Translations under genes and position numbers: made by a program
Notes under the pieces: model-generated
What the model saw: the letters and a program-made list of their open reading frames with translations, nothing else
The model's database searches: none
What the model was told of the DNA's origin: nothing
In this document: positions 11,801 through 24,291 of the stretch, piece by piece
How the letters are laid out: each line of letters starts with the position of its first letter
Position numbering within the stretch: position 1 is the stretch's first letter
Source of the DNA: Hydrangea macrophylla
Lineage: Eukaryota; Streptophyta; Magnoliopsida; Cornales; Hydrangeaceae
Direction: 5' to 3'
Length of the DNA stretch: 64,000 bases
Assembly: GCA_033977485.1 (NCBI GenBank)
Contig: CM066988.1
Coordinates: 6,551,501 to 6,615,500, forward strand

Positions 11801-12482
11801 TTTTTGAAATTTATAATTTCATGCAATTTCATATCATTCCCATAAAAATAAAAAAAATAAAAATAAAATAAACAAATATGATTAGTTTTTTCAAAATATC
11901 ATGTGTTATAATATCAAAACTAAGTTATTACTTTTAAATAACACTTTCAAGTTTATTGTATGAAGTTTATATGTAATTAAACAAAAAAGACAAAAGACAA
12001 AAGATGATAAGGTTTTTCAAAATATCACGTGTTTTGATATTAAAAATAAGTTATTACTTTTAAACAACAATACTCTCAACTTTATTGTATAAAGTTTATA
12101 CGTAGTTGTATTATTTTATACATAGTTCATACAATAAAATTGTGGTTAAAAAAACAAATAAATGAAAGGAGAGAAATACTAAAACAAATAGAAGTGAAAA
12201 CACTAAAGAAATACTTGGAAATGAAAAAAAAATAAAGAAAAGAAAATATATTTGCTTCCATCCAGGATTATTGAAGTTTGAATGTTTACAACTTTATTTT
12301 GTTAGTAGTACATATTTAATACAATTAGGATTTAATGTTGTTTGATTTTATTTTTTTAGGATTTAGTATTGTTTGATTTAATTTTTTTCAAGTGACAAAA
12401 CTATAAATGCATCAATAATAAATACATCTAATTTATTTTCTAATTTTGACGGACTCGTGCATTGCACGGGCCTCTATCCTAG

Positions 12483-13322
12483 TGTATGTTAAATGTTTGC
12501 AATGACAACTCTAATATCAAATATAAAGCTTAAAACACTCCAATCGAGACATGGGGCCAATTGGGCCTTACTTCTATGCCCATGTCTTGTAACAAAAGTA
12601 GGCCTTAAAATAGAGACCAACTTAGGCTTAGGTTCATAAAATCTTATCCAATTCCTATATTGGGCTAAATATTGAATACAACTGCTGCATAATTTTATAT
12701 AGTATCACAAATTAATAAGGAGTATGCATTAATCTATCTGGCCCGTTATTTGTATGGTCTAACTTAATAAAAAATTAATTCAACTCAGCGAATTTTAAAT
12801 CTTGTGAAAAAGGATAAATCTCACATGGTATACCAGTGATACCCAATATTTGCTCCCACCTAAGATGCTCTGTCTATCATTCTTTCTCTTTGTTTGATGA
12901 ATTATATATACTTCGTTAACGTACCTCTTTCACATTATAACAATTATCTACACCTATAGCAATACTAACCACCATTTTTATGGTTTATTAAACAAACAAT
13001 GTGCCAGCGTATTGCGCATGAGTAGTTTAATACAGCGGAAGCATGTGCTTCCATAAGGAAAACTTTGAATAATTGCATTGACCTCTCCTAAGGTAAGATC
13101 AAACCACAAAAACTTTTCTCATGGCTATAAAAATCGCACTAAAAACATTGATTGTTATTTTAAAAAAAAAAACTACAAAACACTCATAATAGACAAATAC
13201 GAAATGAATATAGTAGTTATGAATTTATAATTTTGCTCCTTAGGCTTGTTTTGTACAATTGCGGTTTTTTGTCTTCATTTTTTCGTTTTTATCTTTTAAG
13301 TAAGTTCACATCAATTATGAGA

Positions 13323-13353
<31 letters not shown>

Positions 13354-13740
13354 GGAAAAAAAAATCCAAATCAAAAATAACAAATCACAACGTTGCAAAA
13401 CGGACACTAATTTTTTTTTGATATGAGGACGGACACTTAAATTTTTGTATTCTCTATATTCTCAAAATAACAATTCCAATTATAAATGTTACTCCATAAG
13501 GCTTTGGACTCCTAATCTAGAATAAAATGAATCAAATGATGTTGACACTGGCAACCGCGTAGCATTTAGTACCCTTTTTTTGGGCTGTGAGTCTGCAACA
13601 AATAACTAAGGCCCTAACTCATGTGGCTGAGTAAGAAATTAAATTTGGGTTAAATCCACAGCGTTACCCATATATCTATATCTATATCTATAAATACACA
13701 CACATATATATATATATATACATAGCATTGTCAGGTCAGG
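12483..13740. other. Intergenic, nothing recognised
   Basis: AT-rich, with a 21-base A run near 13333 and (TA)/(CA) microsatellites at 13673-13722. No coding homology seen. Confidence 0.6.
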
Positions 13741-14719
13741 TGAAACTCTAGTATATTATATAAAAAAGCCCAAAAAGGAATATTTCCTAAGATGCCAAAT
13801 TAATTTGGCCTTATTGATAATTTTAGATTTCTTATTTGGTTTTTTGATAATTGACATCACATCTATCTATCTACATCAAGTTACTATCCAATAGTAACTT
13901 GAGGCATGTTTGGCAAGGTTTCTTTGATTACTTTAGGGAATGAATTATCAAACAATTTTAGATTCCTTTTGTACATTAATGCTTGTTTGGCAAGGTTTGT
14001 TTGAGCCTTAAGGCAACTTTTAAGGAATCTTTGAATTACCAAACAAGCCTTAAGTCACTTTTCTGAAAGGGAGACAGAGATAGAAGCAAATTCCCTAAAT
14101 TTCTACGTAGGATGTCATTGTCCAAGCTTGCCAATATTTTCCTTCTTTTGTCGGGGTTTAAAAGATTTCTATTGATAAAAAAGATTTCTCTTGATAAAAA
14201 GGCTTTCTATAATAAAGTTCATCACTTGGAATCGAAGGCATTTTCCAATTTGCAAGAAAATTTTCCAAATTATCAATAGAAACTTCATCCATGTTTTTTA
14301 TAGAGTTAATTAGTAATAAATCCAATCTACTCTAAGCTTGTTGTAATTGACCCAACCTATACAACATTTTAATGATAGGTCCATATGTTTATTTAGTGAC
14401 CAAACTACCCCTATGACTCATCAAAAGAATCATTCCCATTTAAACTCACCCAAAATCAAGGGTTTTTAAATTTTAAACACTAAAAATAGAATATATATAT
14501 ATATTTCATCTTCTTCAACGTTTCATACTCTCTCTCTCTTTAAAAAATTGTTCTACATATCAGTTGAATGTCCACCTCCTTCCAAGAACACATAGTGTTT
14601 CTAAATTCAATTACAAGCTAAAAAACTTCCTAGGCGTCCAAAAGGCGTGACGGTGAGGCTCCAGCCGCACGGCTCCGACGAGTAACGACAATGGGGAGAA
14701 AATGTGAGATTTTTTTTTC
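13741..14719. other. Intergenic with possible decayed fold-back element
   Basis: 'gcatgtttggcaaggttt' (13905) and 'gcttgtttggcaaggttt' (13981) face 'ttaccaaacaagcctt' (14037), so 13900-14055 may be a degraded hAT- or Harbinger-type MITE. No gene seen. Confidence 0.35.
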
Positions 14720-16560
14720 AGTCGTGTGAAATTTTGGTACTACATGTTGATGTATGCTTTTAATGGATCAATCATTGTGGGATTGAAGACAAGATTTGGA
14801 TAAAAATTAGTTTTTACGTGTGACTGCAGTCTGGAATTTAGCACTCACTATTGCATGTTTGGAAATTTTGTAAAATTCCACAAGAACTTTCGGTGGTGTG
14901 AAAATTCCCCAACAATAATTGACTTTGATGGATCGTTCATTCCGTAGTGCAAAATTTAACACTGCAAACGTATTTAACACTGCAAACGTATGAAATTTCA
15001 CACTATTGCTCTTTCGCAGCATGGTTTTGATGAAGACCAAAAAAGAAGTAGCTATCTTGGAGAAGATCACCAACGCAGACTTGTCAACTTTTTTCGGCAG
15101 AGCCTTGTTTTTACTTTTCTCTATTGGACGTGTTGGAGGCTTCCACAACCTTCGTAGGGATGTGATGGCTTCATAGTGGTGCTTTTGAAATGGAGTTATT
15201 TGCTGTAGTTTCATTGTGAGATTGATGGTTTTTTCTTTTCTTTAAATTTGTTTTCCTTTGTATTGGTTTTATTTTTGAATGTGGTTGGGGTGGATTAGTG
15301 TAGTCTTGTTGGATGCATGCAAAGTGTTTTGTCGAATAGTTTGTCTTGTGCTCTTAACTGATATTTGAGAGTGGATCTTGGGTTAATTTGTTCTTAATCT
15401 TTCTATTTTAGAGAAACAAATTTGATTTGTGGCAGTATGTAAAACATTTTTGATCTTAATAGTGTTTTTGTAGTATCAGTTTGAAATTTCATACTAGTCG
15501 CAGTGAAAAATTTAACCTAATCATTATTTAGCAGTGTGAAATTTCACACTACTCTCAGTGAAAAATTCATTCATTTATTCCAATTAAGTAGATATCTTCT
15601 CCTCGATCTATTGTTATCTCCTTCAATCTTAAAACTCTCACGAATGCAGTATAATACGTACTGTCATGAATGATGTTTGGGAGAACAGAAAACCCATGGA
15701 TGAATGATTATTGGTAGAACAGAAAACCCATGGATGGCATTAGCAAGATGTGACAAACCCATAATGTAGATACGTAAAATCCTGGGATTTTATTTTCATT
15801 TATTCGATATCCAAAAATAAAGGGATAGGAGATCAGATTTTTCAACAATTTTTTTTTTCAAAACCTAACGTGATTTATGGCACAAACACAAAAAATGGAA
15901 AGCACTATAATTATGGGATATTAATTCAAAATGAGATATTGGCAAGTCAAAATCCTGCCATAACTGACAGAATTAATGTGTATATATGGCAAGTCAAAAT
16001 CAGATTTAATGAAAGCAGTGAAATTTTGCAGTGTAAAATTTCACTAATAAAACCTGTTGAAGTATTAAATTTCACACTAATAAACCAGTACAGTATAACA
16101 ATGAACTATTTGCAGTGTAAAATTCAATACCCGCAGAAAGACTGATTTATGATGTGATATCTAGATTGAATATCCAATACACTGTAAATTAGAAATGGTG
16201 AAACAAATTTTTTTTTTTTCAAAACCTACTGTGATTTATGGCACAAACACAAAAAATGGAAAAGAACTATATAATTATGGGATATTAATTCAAAATGAGA
16301 TATTGGCAAGTCAAAATGCTATCATAACTACCATAATTAATGTGTATATATGGCAAGTCAAAATCAGATTTAATGAAAGCAGTGAAATTTTGCAGTGTAA
16401 AATTTCAATAATAAACCGGTTGCAGTGTAAAATTTCACACTAATAAACCAGTTACAGTATACAAATGATCTATTTGCAGTGTAAAATTCAATACCCGCAA
16501 AAAGACTCATTTATGGTGTGATATCTAGATTGAATATGTAATACCCTGTGAATTAGAAAC
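14720..16560. repeat. Repeat block rich in AAATTTCACACT palindromes
   Basis: A perfect 18-bp palindrome AGTGTGAAATTTCACACT at 15533-15550 is surrounded by roughly a dozen decayed versions (for example near 14725, 14990, 15484, 16030, 16064, 16395, 16425). An adjacent 18-bp direct duplication (tttaacactgcaaacgta) lies near 14955-14990. The block includes an unrecognised 135-codon open frame (14807-15214, minus) that is partly made of these repeats, which argues against it being a gene. Confidence 0.6.
15850..16560 (+). repeat. 361-bp tandem duplication
   Basis: Sequence from ~15861 ('aaacctaacgtgatttatgg') recurs at 16222 with ~90% identity, including the 'tatatggcaagtcaaaatc' and 'gcagtgtaaaatttca' segments and the closing 'tgatatctagattgaatat'. 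Unit length is about 361 bp, two copies. Small open frames in each copy are by-products. Confidence 0.85.
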
Positions 16561-17114
16561 GGTGAAATTCGTTTGTAACCGTTTTGTAAAGTAATATCCT
16601 AAAATATTAGGATAAAATTTTTATATATATATTGTAACCAATATCAATTGAGACTTGATAAGATTTGGTAACTGATTCAATCATTAAATATGAATTAAAT
16701 ATATGTATATATGTATATATATATATATATACGGTTTTGTGTATATAGGTTAGGGGTAGAAAAGACATCAAATAATTCTATAATAGGAAAATTTGGACTA
16801 ATCTCTAACAACATTTATAATTATAGGGTCTATCATTGAGAAGTACCAATTGGTGGGTCTATTACAACAAACATAGGTAGAATGTGATTTTCACTCAATT
16901 TTTCTTTTTTATATTATTAAAATCCATTTTACTTAGAGTAGAACCTTATTCAATCTTAGTACTAGATCCAAAGTATTTGGCTAATGTTTTCATTTCAAAA
17001 AACTGTTTTAGCAAACTTACCTTTCCAGTCAACAAACCCCGACTAGTCCTAAATGCCTGATCACGGCAACGGCAGACACGTCAGATGGGAATAATGCGAC
17101 TAGCGGAGCAGTAA

Positions 17115-17390
17115 GGATACCAACACAGTATTAGAATTTCAACAGGAACCAACACTTATGGCTTTGACACCAATAGTTCAACAAGCCAATTTTCTAAGCC
17201 TATTTTACAACATATGGCAATGGCAGCAATTGCCATAAGAGTAAGGATAAATGATCCAGATCCAGAACTATCTGTTTTAAAACTTTTAGTTTTTGGATTC
17301 ACAGGACAATTAAATGGTTGGTGGGATCATTATCTAACCCAAGATTAAAGAAATGAGATTATTAATTCTGTCAAAACAAGCAGTAAGGAC
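17115..17390 (+). pseudogene. Retroelement gag-like fragment
   Basis: An open stretch of ~77 codons ends at a TAA at 17346-17348 and continues in frame for ~14 more codons. It contains LVFGFTGQLNGWWDHYLTQ, a motif block (aromatic, then GWWDxYL) seen in zinc-knuckle gag-like proteins of plant retroelements and in some pararetrovirus-derived coat regions. No protease or polymerase is nearby. I cannot tell which lineage it came from; it is a short, dead relic. Confidence 0.45.
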
Positions 17391-18079
17391 TCTTAATTGT
17401 TATTAAAAAAAGTGCCTGAAAATAGGAATTTTATATAAATTAAAGCAACAATACCTTGTAATCAGTGAATGAAAACATTGTTTCTTCATTGTCAATATTG
17501 TAAGACACAATCGAATCCCTTTTCACTGCAAAATGAAAATGAATTAAGTAAAAACAATAATCACGACTATCAAATATCAAATTCAATGGATAAGAATGTC
17601 AATAAATTATAACAAAAGACAAAAAACAAAATACAAAGTAGAACATAAGGAGTAAAGATGAGTTAAAGAAGAGACGAAAGAGAGAGCAATACATATGTAC
17701 TGTATAATACATATACAGAGGTGTGTGAATGTGCATACAAACAACCAAAACTTAATCAGGTGGCCTTTTCTCTCTCTAATTAAGGCTCTTTAACTTCCAT
17801 TGGAAACATTAAGCATAAAACTTTAAGCTAGCTAGTTTTTGAGAAGATCAAGGGATGAATATTAGTAAAAAAACCTATAAATTTATGGAAGACCAATAGA
17901 CTACTATAACAAAGATTCTGTGAAAGTTTTATTGACATAAAAAAAAAATAATAAAAATAAAAACCAACAAAAAAGGCATTTTGAAACAAAAAAATCAAAA
18001 ACAATTAGAAAGAGTCACATGGCACTCTCTATGGAAAGCTTTAGCCTTGTCTTTTTATATATGTATAATAGTGCTAATT

Positions 18080-18113
<34 letters not shown>

Positions 18114-19530
18114 GCATTATTAGTGCTAATTAACACTTGATATGGTTAAGATGGTTTACGGACTCATCAGGTCACTATAAGTGCTCCGTCAAGGACACAA
18201 GTGGAAGTTCTATTATGGATGGGACAAACATAAAATTAGGACTGTGCGTGGTCTAAAATGCATTATTTGTATTTATGTGCTTAAATGGTAGGCATGTAAT
18301 TTAAAATGCTTTATTATGTTATTATTTATTATATTGCATGTTAATGTCATATGGTTAACTTTGATGCTAATTAGGTGTACCGAATCAGGATAAATTTAAT
18401 CCGAAATACAAACGATACTAAGTCTCAAATATCAATTACTAAAACAATTGGCACATGCGCCAAAAATCCCAAAGGTACAAAACCTCACTAAACTCCAAGC
18501 TTGCATCATAACCTGAAACATACTCCGACTATGTTCATAAATTGAGCGCACCCAAGATGCATGGAACATTCAAGTCAGTATAAACGTGTATGAGTAAACC
18601 ATGAGACCCGACCTAGCCATGAACAAATGAAAAGAACCAAAGTAATATGTCATGATAAGACATGAGTACCTCCTCTGAAATAGACCAATACCATGCCCTT
18701 AACTACATTTTTTTAGTAAAAATTCAAAACATGCCAACTGTCCGAAGTTAAGTTTTACATGTCCACACAACTCTTTATAATTTTCTAAGGTCATTAACTA
18801 TTTTTAATATGCTCCAAGCAGAAACAAATTCCAAATTTCTACAATAATAACTTGATGAGACACATGACTTTAGTTTCACCCACAAGGTATGAACCAAGGG
18901 GTGACAGTTTAGTTTTTCGTGCTCATACAAAATATCAACTCTACTTACCTTACGTAGGGGAGGTCTAACCTGCACAAAAGTGTTAGTGGACCCACCCTCC
19001 TGCAATCAAAGAAATTATTATAAAATAATATTTTAAGTACTAAACCTGAATGGACTAAAAGTCCTTCCTTACGACTCTATCTCGAGCAACCAAAAACATG
19101 AAAGCACTTTCTAGTACTATTGACCAACAGGTATAAGCATCGAGAATTAAAGGTCTTCCCATTCCTAAGACCAAACATGCAGAAAAGAAAAATTACCCAG
19201 TCTTTTCCACTGGACCACTTGGCTGTAAATTGCAATCTTGAAGCTCTTAACAGCATTTTCAAGAAAAAAAAAGTATAAAATACGAAAAATGCTAGTAACA
19301 AAATTTCTCTTTAAGATGTTAAATGCCTCAATTTTACCAATTCATTTCCTATTTTTAAATAAAATAAAACACTACTGCCTGTGTGGAATAGATTATTCGT
19401 ATATCTACAAATCAGCATTTAGATGTAATAAATGACCTCAATTATAATAATATAAAAAAAATGTCTAGAATAGTACTTTACATTAAATCATCATAGTTTT
19501 ACATATTCACGCATATCAAACAAGGGATTC
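17391..19530. other. Intergenic, nothing recognised
   Basis: Several short open frames (for example 18775-19005, minus, 76 codons) match nothing I know. The region holds the (GATA)n tract below and AT-rich sequence. Confidence 0.5.
18081..18113. repeat. (GATA)n microsatellite
   Basis: About eight perfect TAGA/GATA units. Confidence 0.95.
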
Positions 19531-19534
19531 AACA

Positions 19535-19745
19535 ATACGAAATATCGTGACAAGACATAAGTTCCATCACCTCTACCAACACGAGACTCTGACAATTAGT
19601 TTCTTATTCGCAATCAACATATAAGCAAACTATTATCATATCCATGAACAACAAAAAAATACCGTACAACATCGTGACAAGACAAAATTTCCGTCATCTC
19701 TTCCTAAAAGAGAGTCAGGCAGTTAGTTTCTTATTCACGATTTTC
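19535..19745 (+). repeat. ~127-bp tandem duplication
   Basis: 'atcgtgacaagaca' and 'cagttagtttcttattc' mark two copies, beginning at about 19544 and 19671. They differ by scattered substitutions. Confidence 0.75.
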
Positions 19746-20849
19746 AAACTACATAAATAACGCTTTGTAATAGGCTACCCAGCAAAAGTGTAAGTATGGC
19801 CTACCATCCCGTTCCAGGAAATATGTTAGAATATTACACCGTAAAAGCGCATACAATTTTTAGTTTGTACCAAATCCACACTTACTACCACAATTGCACC
19901 TCACATCATGCCAAAACCTACATACCCATAGGTCCCCCTCATACCCTAGCCACTTCTTCGGGTTTGACACTTATTCCAATCGGGCGTATCAAGTATTGAG
20001 TGTGCCCCAATCCCGAATAGCTACGACGTATGATAAATTAACAATAAGCCACTATTCGGCTAAAATACGCATAAGATCCAACGTTATATATAGAGACGGC
20101 ATAAAACACCACTATTCGATGAACAAAACAAAAATGGCATCAACCCAAACTCATTCCTCAAGGCATGCACCTCTGATTGGACCTGGATACCACTTGCCGC
20201 AAGACACAATGGTTCATTTCTCTGTAAGCAGTGGATTCAAATAAAAACAAAAGGTTGTGGCGGTGGCTTTGAATTTTTTCCTTTAGGTTCATTATCATCG
20301 CAAACAGTATCACAAATATGAATATTCATATTAAATCATCATAACAAATTTCAAACTCATCTTTGGGTAAATCAAGTAATGCAAATTCCACATATCTTAT
20401 ATTAAGATATTCACAAGTCTCCACCATAAGAGAGTAGCATAATATTGTACAAGTATTTCCAATTGTGTATCCATCTCTTTAATTCAATTAAGTAAATTCC
20501 ACTTACAATATCAGATTCACAATTCTCAACCATAGGAGAGTAACATAGTAATTATAAATTTCTATCTCAAATCCCAATTGATTCATATTTCTCAATGAGA
20601 GCAAAAATCATAACTATTTTCACAATGATAAAAGCTTTAACTCACATTTCCATATACAACTCAACCTGTAAGAGCAACACAAAAATTCAGAATTAATGAA
20701 TGTGAAGCTTTTAGTCACCTTTATGAGCCATATCAATTAATCATTAAATAGTGGGTGAGACTTTACTCCCAATGATATCTTAATGGGATGATAACTCTAC
20801 TCAAAGATATGATAAATATTAATCCCTACAATTCATGATGATATAACAA
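19746..20849. other. Intergenic, possibly older LTR sequence
   Basis: Recurrent 'accataggagagtaacata'-type phrases (20424, 20526) suggest decayed LTR or leader repeats, but no boundary can be fixed. The 116-codon frame at 19894-20244 has no recognisable domain. Confidence 0.35.
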
Positions 20850-22631
20850 CAATTTAAGTCTGATTTCTCAATGCAAGAGCCAAATAGTAATTCCAACGGA
20901 AATGTGTTCTAATCCTCAAGCTGATGATCCTTGCACCATTCCAAGACTAACATCAATGACTATACTCGATTCAAAAGTCCATAGTACTTTTCTATGTGAA
21001 AACATGATTTTTTTTTATGCCAACGTGAGTCATAGAGGTAAGTTGTATTTTGAACGATATCGAAATGTCTCTAAACTTAGGGAACTATTCTAAACATTAT
21101 TCTATAAATTTAGGAATTGGCGGCGTATTTTTCAAAGTTATGGAGTTTTACTATACATTTTGAAATTAAAAATACTAATAAAAAATAGTCATCATAGAAT
21201 CGTAATTCCACAAATATACCAAAATATAAGAATTTATGGATGAAACTATTTTTAATAGATGTAAAATCCCATAAGAACATTTCTGTACTTTTCCCATAGG
21301 TTTAGAAATAGCATAGACAATTAAATTAATAAACTTTCCTATTAATTCAATTACCAAATAGTGATTTGACTAATAACCCATAGTGATTTGTAAATCAACC
21401 ACCAAATTAAAAAATTGTGTTCATAAATAGTGAAATATCTCACAAATAATTTAACACAACTTTGTAATTTTAGAAATGGAAATTATACCATACTAATTAA
21501 AATAATTAGTTACAATTATCAATAATTAATGAAAATTTACAAAAGAAAAAAAACATAGGAAATTATTTATAAAGATTTTACAAAATTACAGAATGAACAA
21601 AACATCATTTTTAAAGTTTTGGGGCAACTATGTAATTATACTAAAATACAGGAATTTTATAAAAATCCAAAAACTGTAAAATAAATATTTCAGACTGTAA
21701 TAAATAGAATTACAAGTACCATGCTCGAAAACGTGATCATATCCGATGTCGGTAGATCTTTATATGTCCGTTTAAAGTTTTGGGGGTGTAAATGTAATTT
21801 TCAGAAATAAATTTTGGGCAAATTGCTCTGTTTGGACAGCGTACTATGTCCAACTTCGAAAGGTCATAACTCCCTCATTTCTTAATCTTTTTAAGTGGTT
21901 CAAGAGCCTATCTTGTGTGAAATTTTGCACAGAATCCAAATCAAGAATCGGTTTTACCAGATTCAAATCACAGAATATGAAATTACCAATTTACCCTTTT
22001 AAAACAAACTCAAATAAAACCCAAACGGTGCAAGCAAATCAAAAACTATTTTAAGGGCAGTTATATGGGTATTTTAGGAGTCTAACTTTAAAATTTCAGA
22101 TCTTGAAAATGTCGGAGTAAAGAGAAATCTATTTTTTACTATTTTAGACCAAACTATACTATGATCATGAGTTTTCTATTTTTCAATTAATCAACTAACA
22201 ACTTCAAAACTCATAAAATAGAAGTAAAGCAAAAATAGAAAATAATGAAACACTATAGAAAACAATGTGTATGATTTAATCACCAAAACAAGAGAAAGAA
22301 AATAGTAAAACTTTGAGAGTGAAAGCGTTATGAAAGCTCCAATCCTTTCTCAATCTTCTCCTTGTTGTTGTTGTTGTTGTTGTTGGATGTCAAAATACGA
22401 GAGTGTGGAACTTGAGTAGAAAGAGAAGGAGGTGGGTAGGGTTTTACTAGGATTAAAAACTAAAAACACCAAAATAAATATTAAATCTCGTTTTTTTTTT
22501 TTGCTTTAGGCCTCACAAAAAGGCTTCATATGGGCCCGAACCACATTCTCAAGTACTTAAAATACTAGCTCAATGGGTATACATGACCTGGGTACTTAAT
22601 TCTCATGTTAATTATATCGTGTGCGCTCTTA
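20850..22631 (-). mobile_element. Decayed Tekay-like LTR remnant
   Basis: Stretches such as 'taaacattattctataaatttaggaatt' and 'gcgtatttttcaaagttatgg' (21090-21150) match the long 5' LTR of the Tekay-like element at 43270-43350. Neighbouring blocks ('gactaacatcaatgactatactcgattc', 20947) match 43160-43180 in the same order. A (TTG)n lies at 22362-22386. The copy is cut at 22631 by Athila-A; its own termini are not found. Confidence 0.5.
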
Positions 22632-24291
22632 TGAGTACGTCCAAGTATAGACAGTCGCGTTGAATAAAAACTGGTAAGACCAGGCCGTATCCTAAGGAAC
22701 GGAGTTAGGAACAGAATATTCTAGATTGAGACCTAAGGGAAATAAAAAGATGATTTCTTGAAAATGGGGGTTCTAACGATCCTACTACAATTAGAACTTA
22801 ACTAAATTAACTAAAAATGAGTGACAACTCAAGTTAATCAGGAATAAGAAATGTGATTCAAAATTATATATGAAAAAGGTGTTGGGAACATGTGAATCCG
22901 CATTATGCCAACCACTACCATGTTTTAGCATTGACGTACGACTGGGGCTTCACCTTTCTAGTATTCTTTATTTGGAAAATGATTAAGGTATGAAACCTAG
23001 ACACTAGTTATGTGAATTTTACATAACTAGTGGTTGGATTACTTTACTTACTATAAGAAAAAACTGAAATAATGACCATTTAAAACTATGAACTATAATA
23101 AACAAATCGAGCATAAGATATTCAAATTGTTCATCATATATGTTCATTGAATTAATTAGCTTAAGGGCATACATTTCACAATCTGTTTGCAATTTGAACT
23201 TGAAAAGATCAATTTGGGTTAAGTTTCTGAAACATAAGTCACTGGAATACTATAAAGCTTTTGTCCAAGACATAAACCAACCAATCGATTTCCATAGACA
23301 GCAATCGATTGGCATGGGATGTCTTCCAATCGATTGGTATAAGATCCCGATCGATTGACTTTAAATCTATGGCAATTGATTGGTTTCTGTCTCCAATCGA
23401 TTACCACAAATTTTCATTCTGATACATGGTAGTGGCTGGGGAATAATGTTTCAACACATTGTTCCCAGCCACGAATCTACTCTAGCATGATTGAAGTGCA
23501 GAAACATGAATATAGAACAACATATTAGCAAAATTGAATCTAATCATGGATTCAAACATGGAAATTCGTATATTATATTGATGCAAACAAAGAACTAAAT
23601 AAAACACAACTATGAATCTCAAAACATAAGCAAAACTGTAGGTAGAACTTGAATTGAACACTGAAATCAAAATGCAGAGTCTTAAATTTGAAGTTGTTCA
23701 CAAAAAAATTCAAAATCTCTCAAATGAAACCTACAAAATCAAGTTAAAATCAGCCAACCCTTGACTCCTTTCACATTCCCCTATATATACTAGTCTTTCC
23801 ACAAGCTAAGGATGTCCAGGTTCATCTTGTAACGGCTGGTCGTCGTATTAATCTATGATTTGCTGAGATTCTGCTCCATTAAAGAGGTTTGATTGCCAGT
23901 CCTTTTTCAATCGATTGGGTCTGAAGTCAATTGATTGGTATTAAAAACAATCGATTGCTCGAGAATGGCAATCAATTGGCTGAGAATGGTAATCGATTGG
24001 CTTGGAAGATCTATCAATCAATTGCCAAAGGATGGCAATCGATTGGAACTTGGAGATTAATTTTAAAATGTTCTCGTTGTTTCTGCACTATCCTTGTTTC
24101 AACCTGTTAACAATTCCGCTTCTAAAACCTAAATAAAACAATACTAAACACAACAACATACCAAGGAAATATATCATTGCGTAAAGAGATAGATTAAAAC
24201 ACAAGTACAGGTAAAACTAGAGATGTGGGGCTAAGATTGACCAATTTTTCTCTTTATCGGGCTAGTGTTTTACAAAAACCAGTCCTCATCA
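22632..24291 (-). repeat. 3' LTR of Athila-A
   Basis: About 1.66 kb, minus-strand reading TGATGAGG...GTACTCA. The right edge is fixed by the adjoining polypurine tract; the left edge (22632) is the best TG/CA fit and is less certain. It carries two clusters of CAATCGATTG-type palindromes (23285-23405 and 23908-24042). Confidence 0.55.
23285..24042. repeat. CAATCGATTG palindrome clusters in Athila-A LTR
   Basis: Thirteen full or one-base-off copies of CAATCGATTG: six at 23285-23405 and seven at 23908-24042, spaced roughly 15-30 bp, with 'gg' or 'gc' flanks. Confidence 0.85.

Larger units (their letters stand above)
10673..12482 (+). mobile_element. Second Helitron-like element, abutting the first
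   Basis: The 3' terminus has hairpin cgtgca-t-tgcacg at 12456-12468, ten bases, then CTAG at 12479-12482 followed by T. The 5' end is obscured in a (TA)n tract after 10673. The interior is entirely repetitive and contains the fold-back tandem array (10805-11180), the 11309-11800 repeats and an (AAT)n. No coding content. Confidence 0.5.

Noticed and set aside
14807..15214. 135-codon open frame (minus) as a gene
   Set aside because: No recognisable domain, and part of it is made of the local palindromic and 18-bp direct repeats (TFAVLNTFAVLN). Likely a chance frame.
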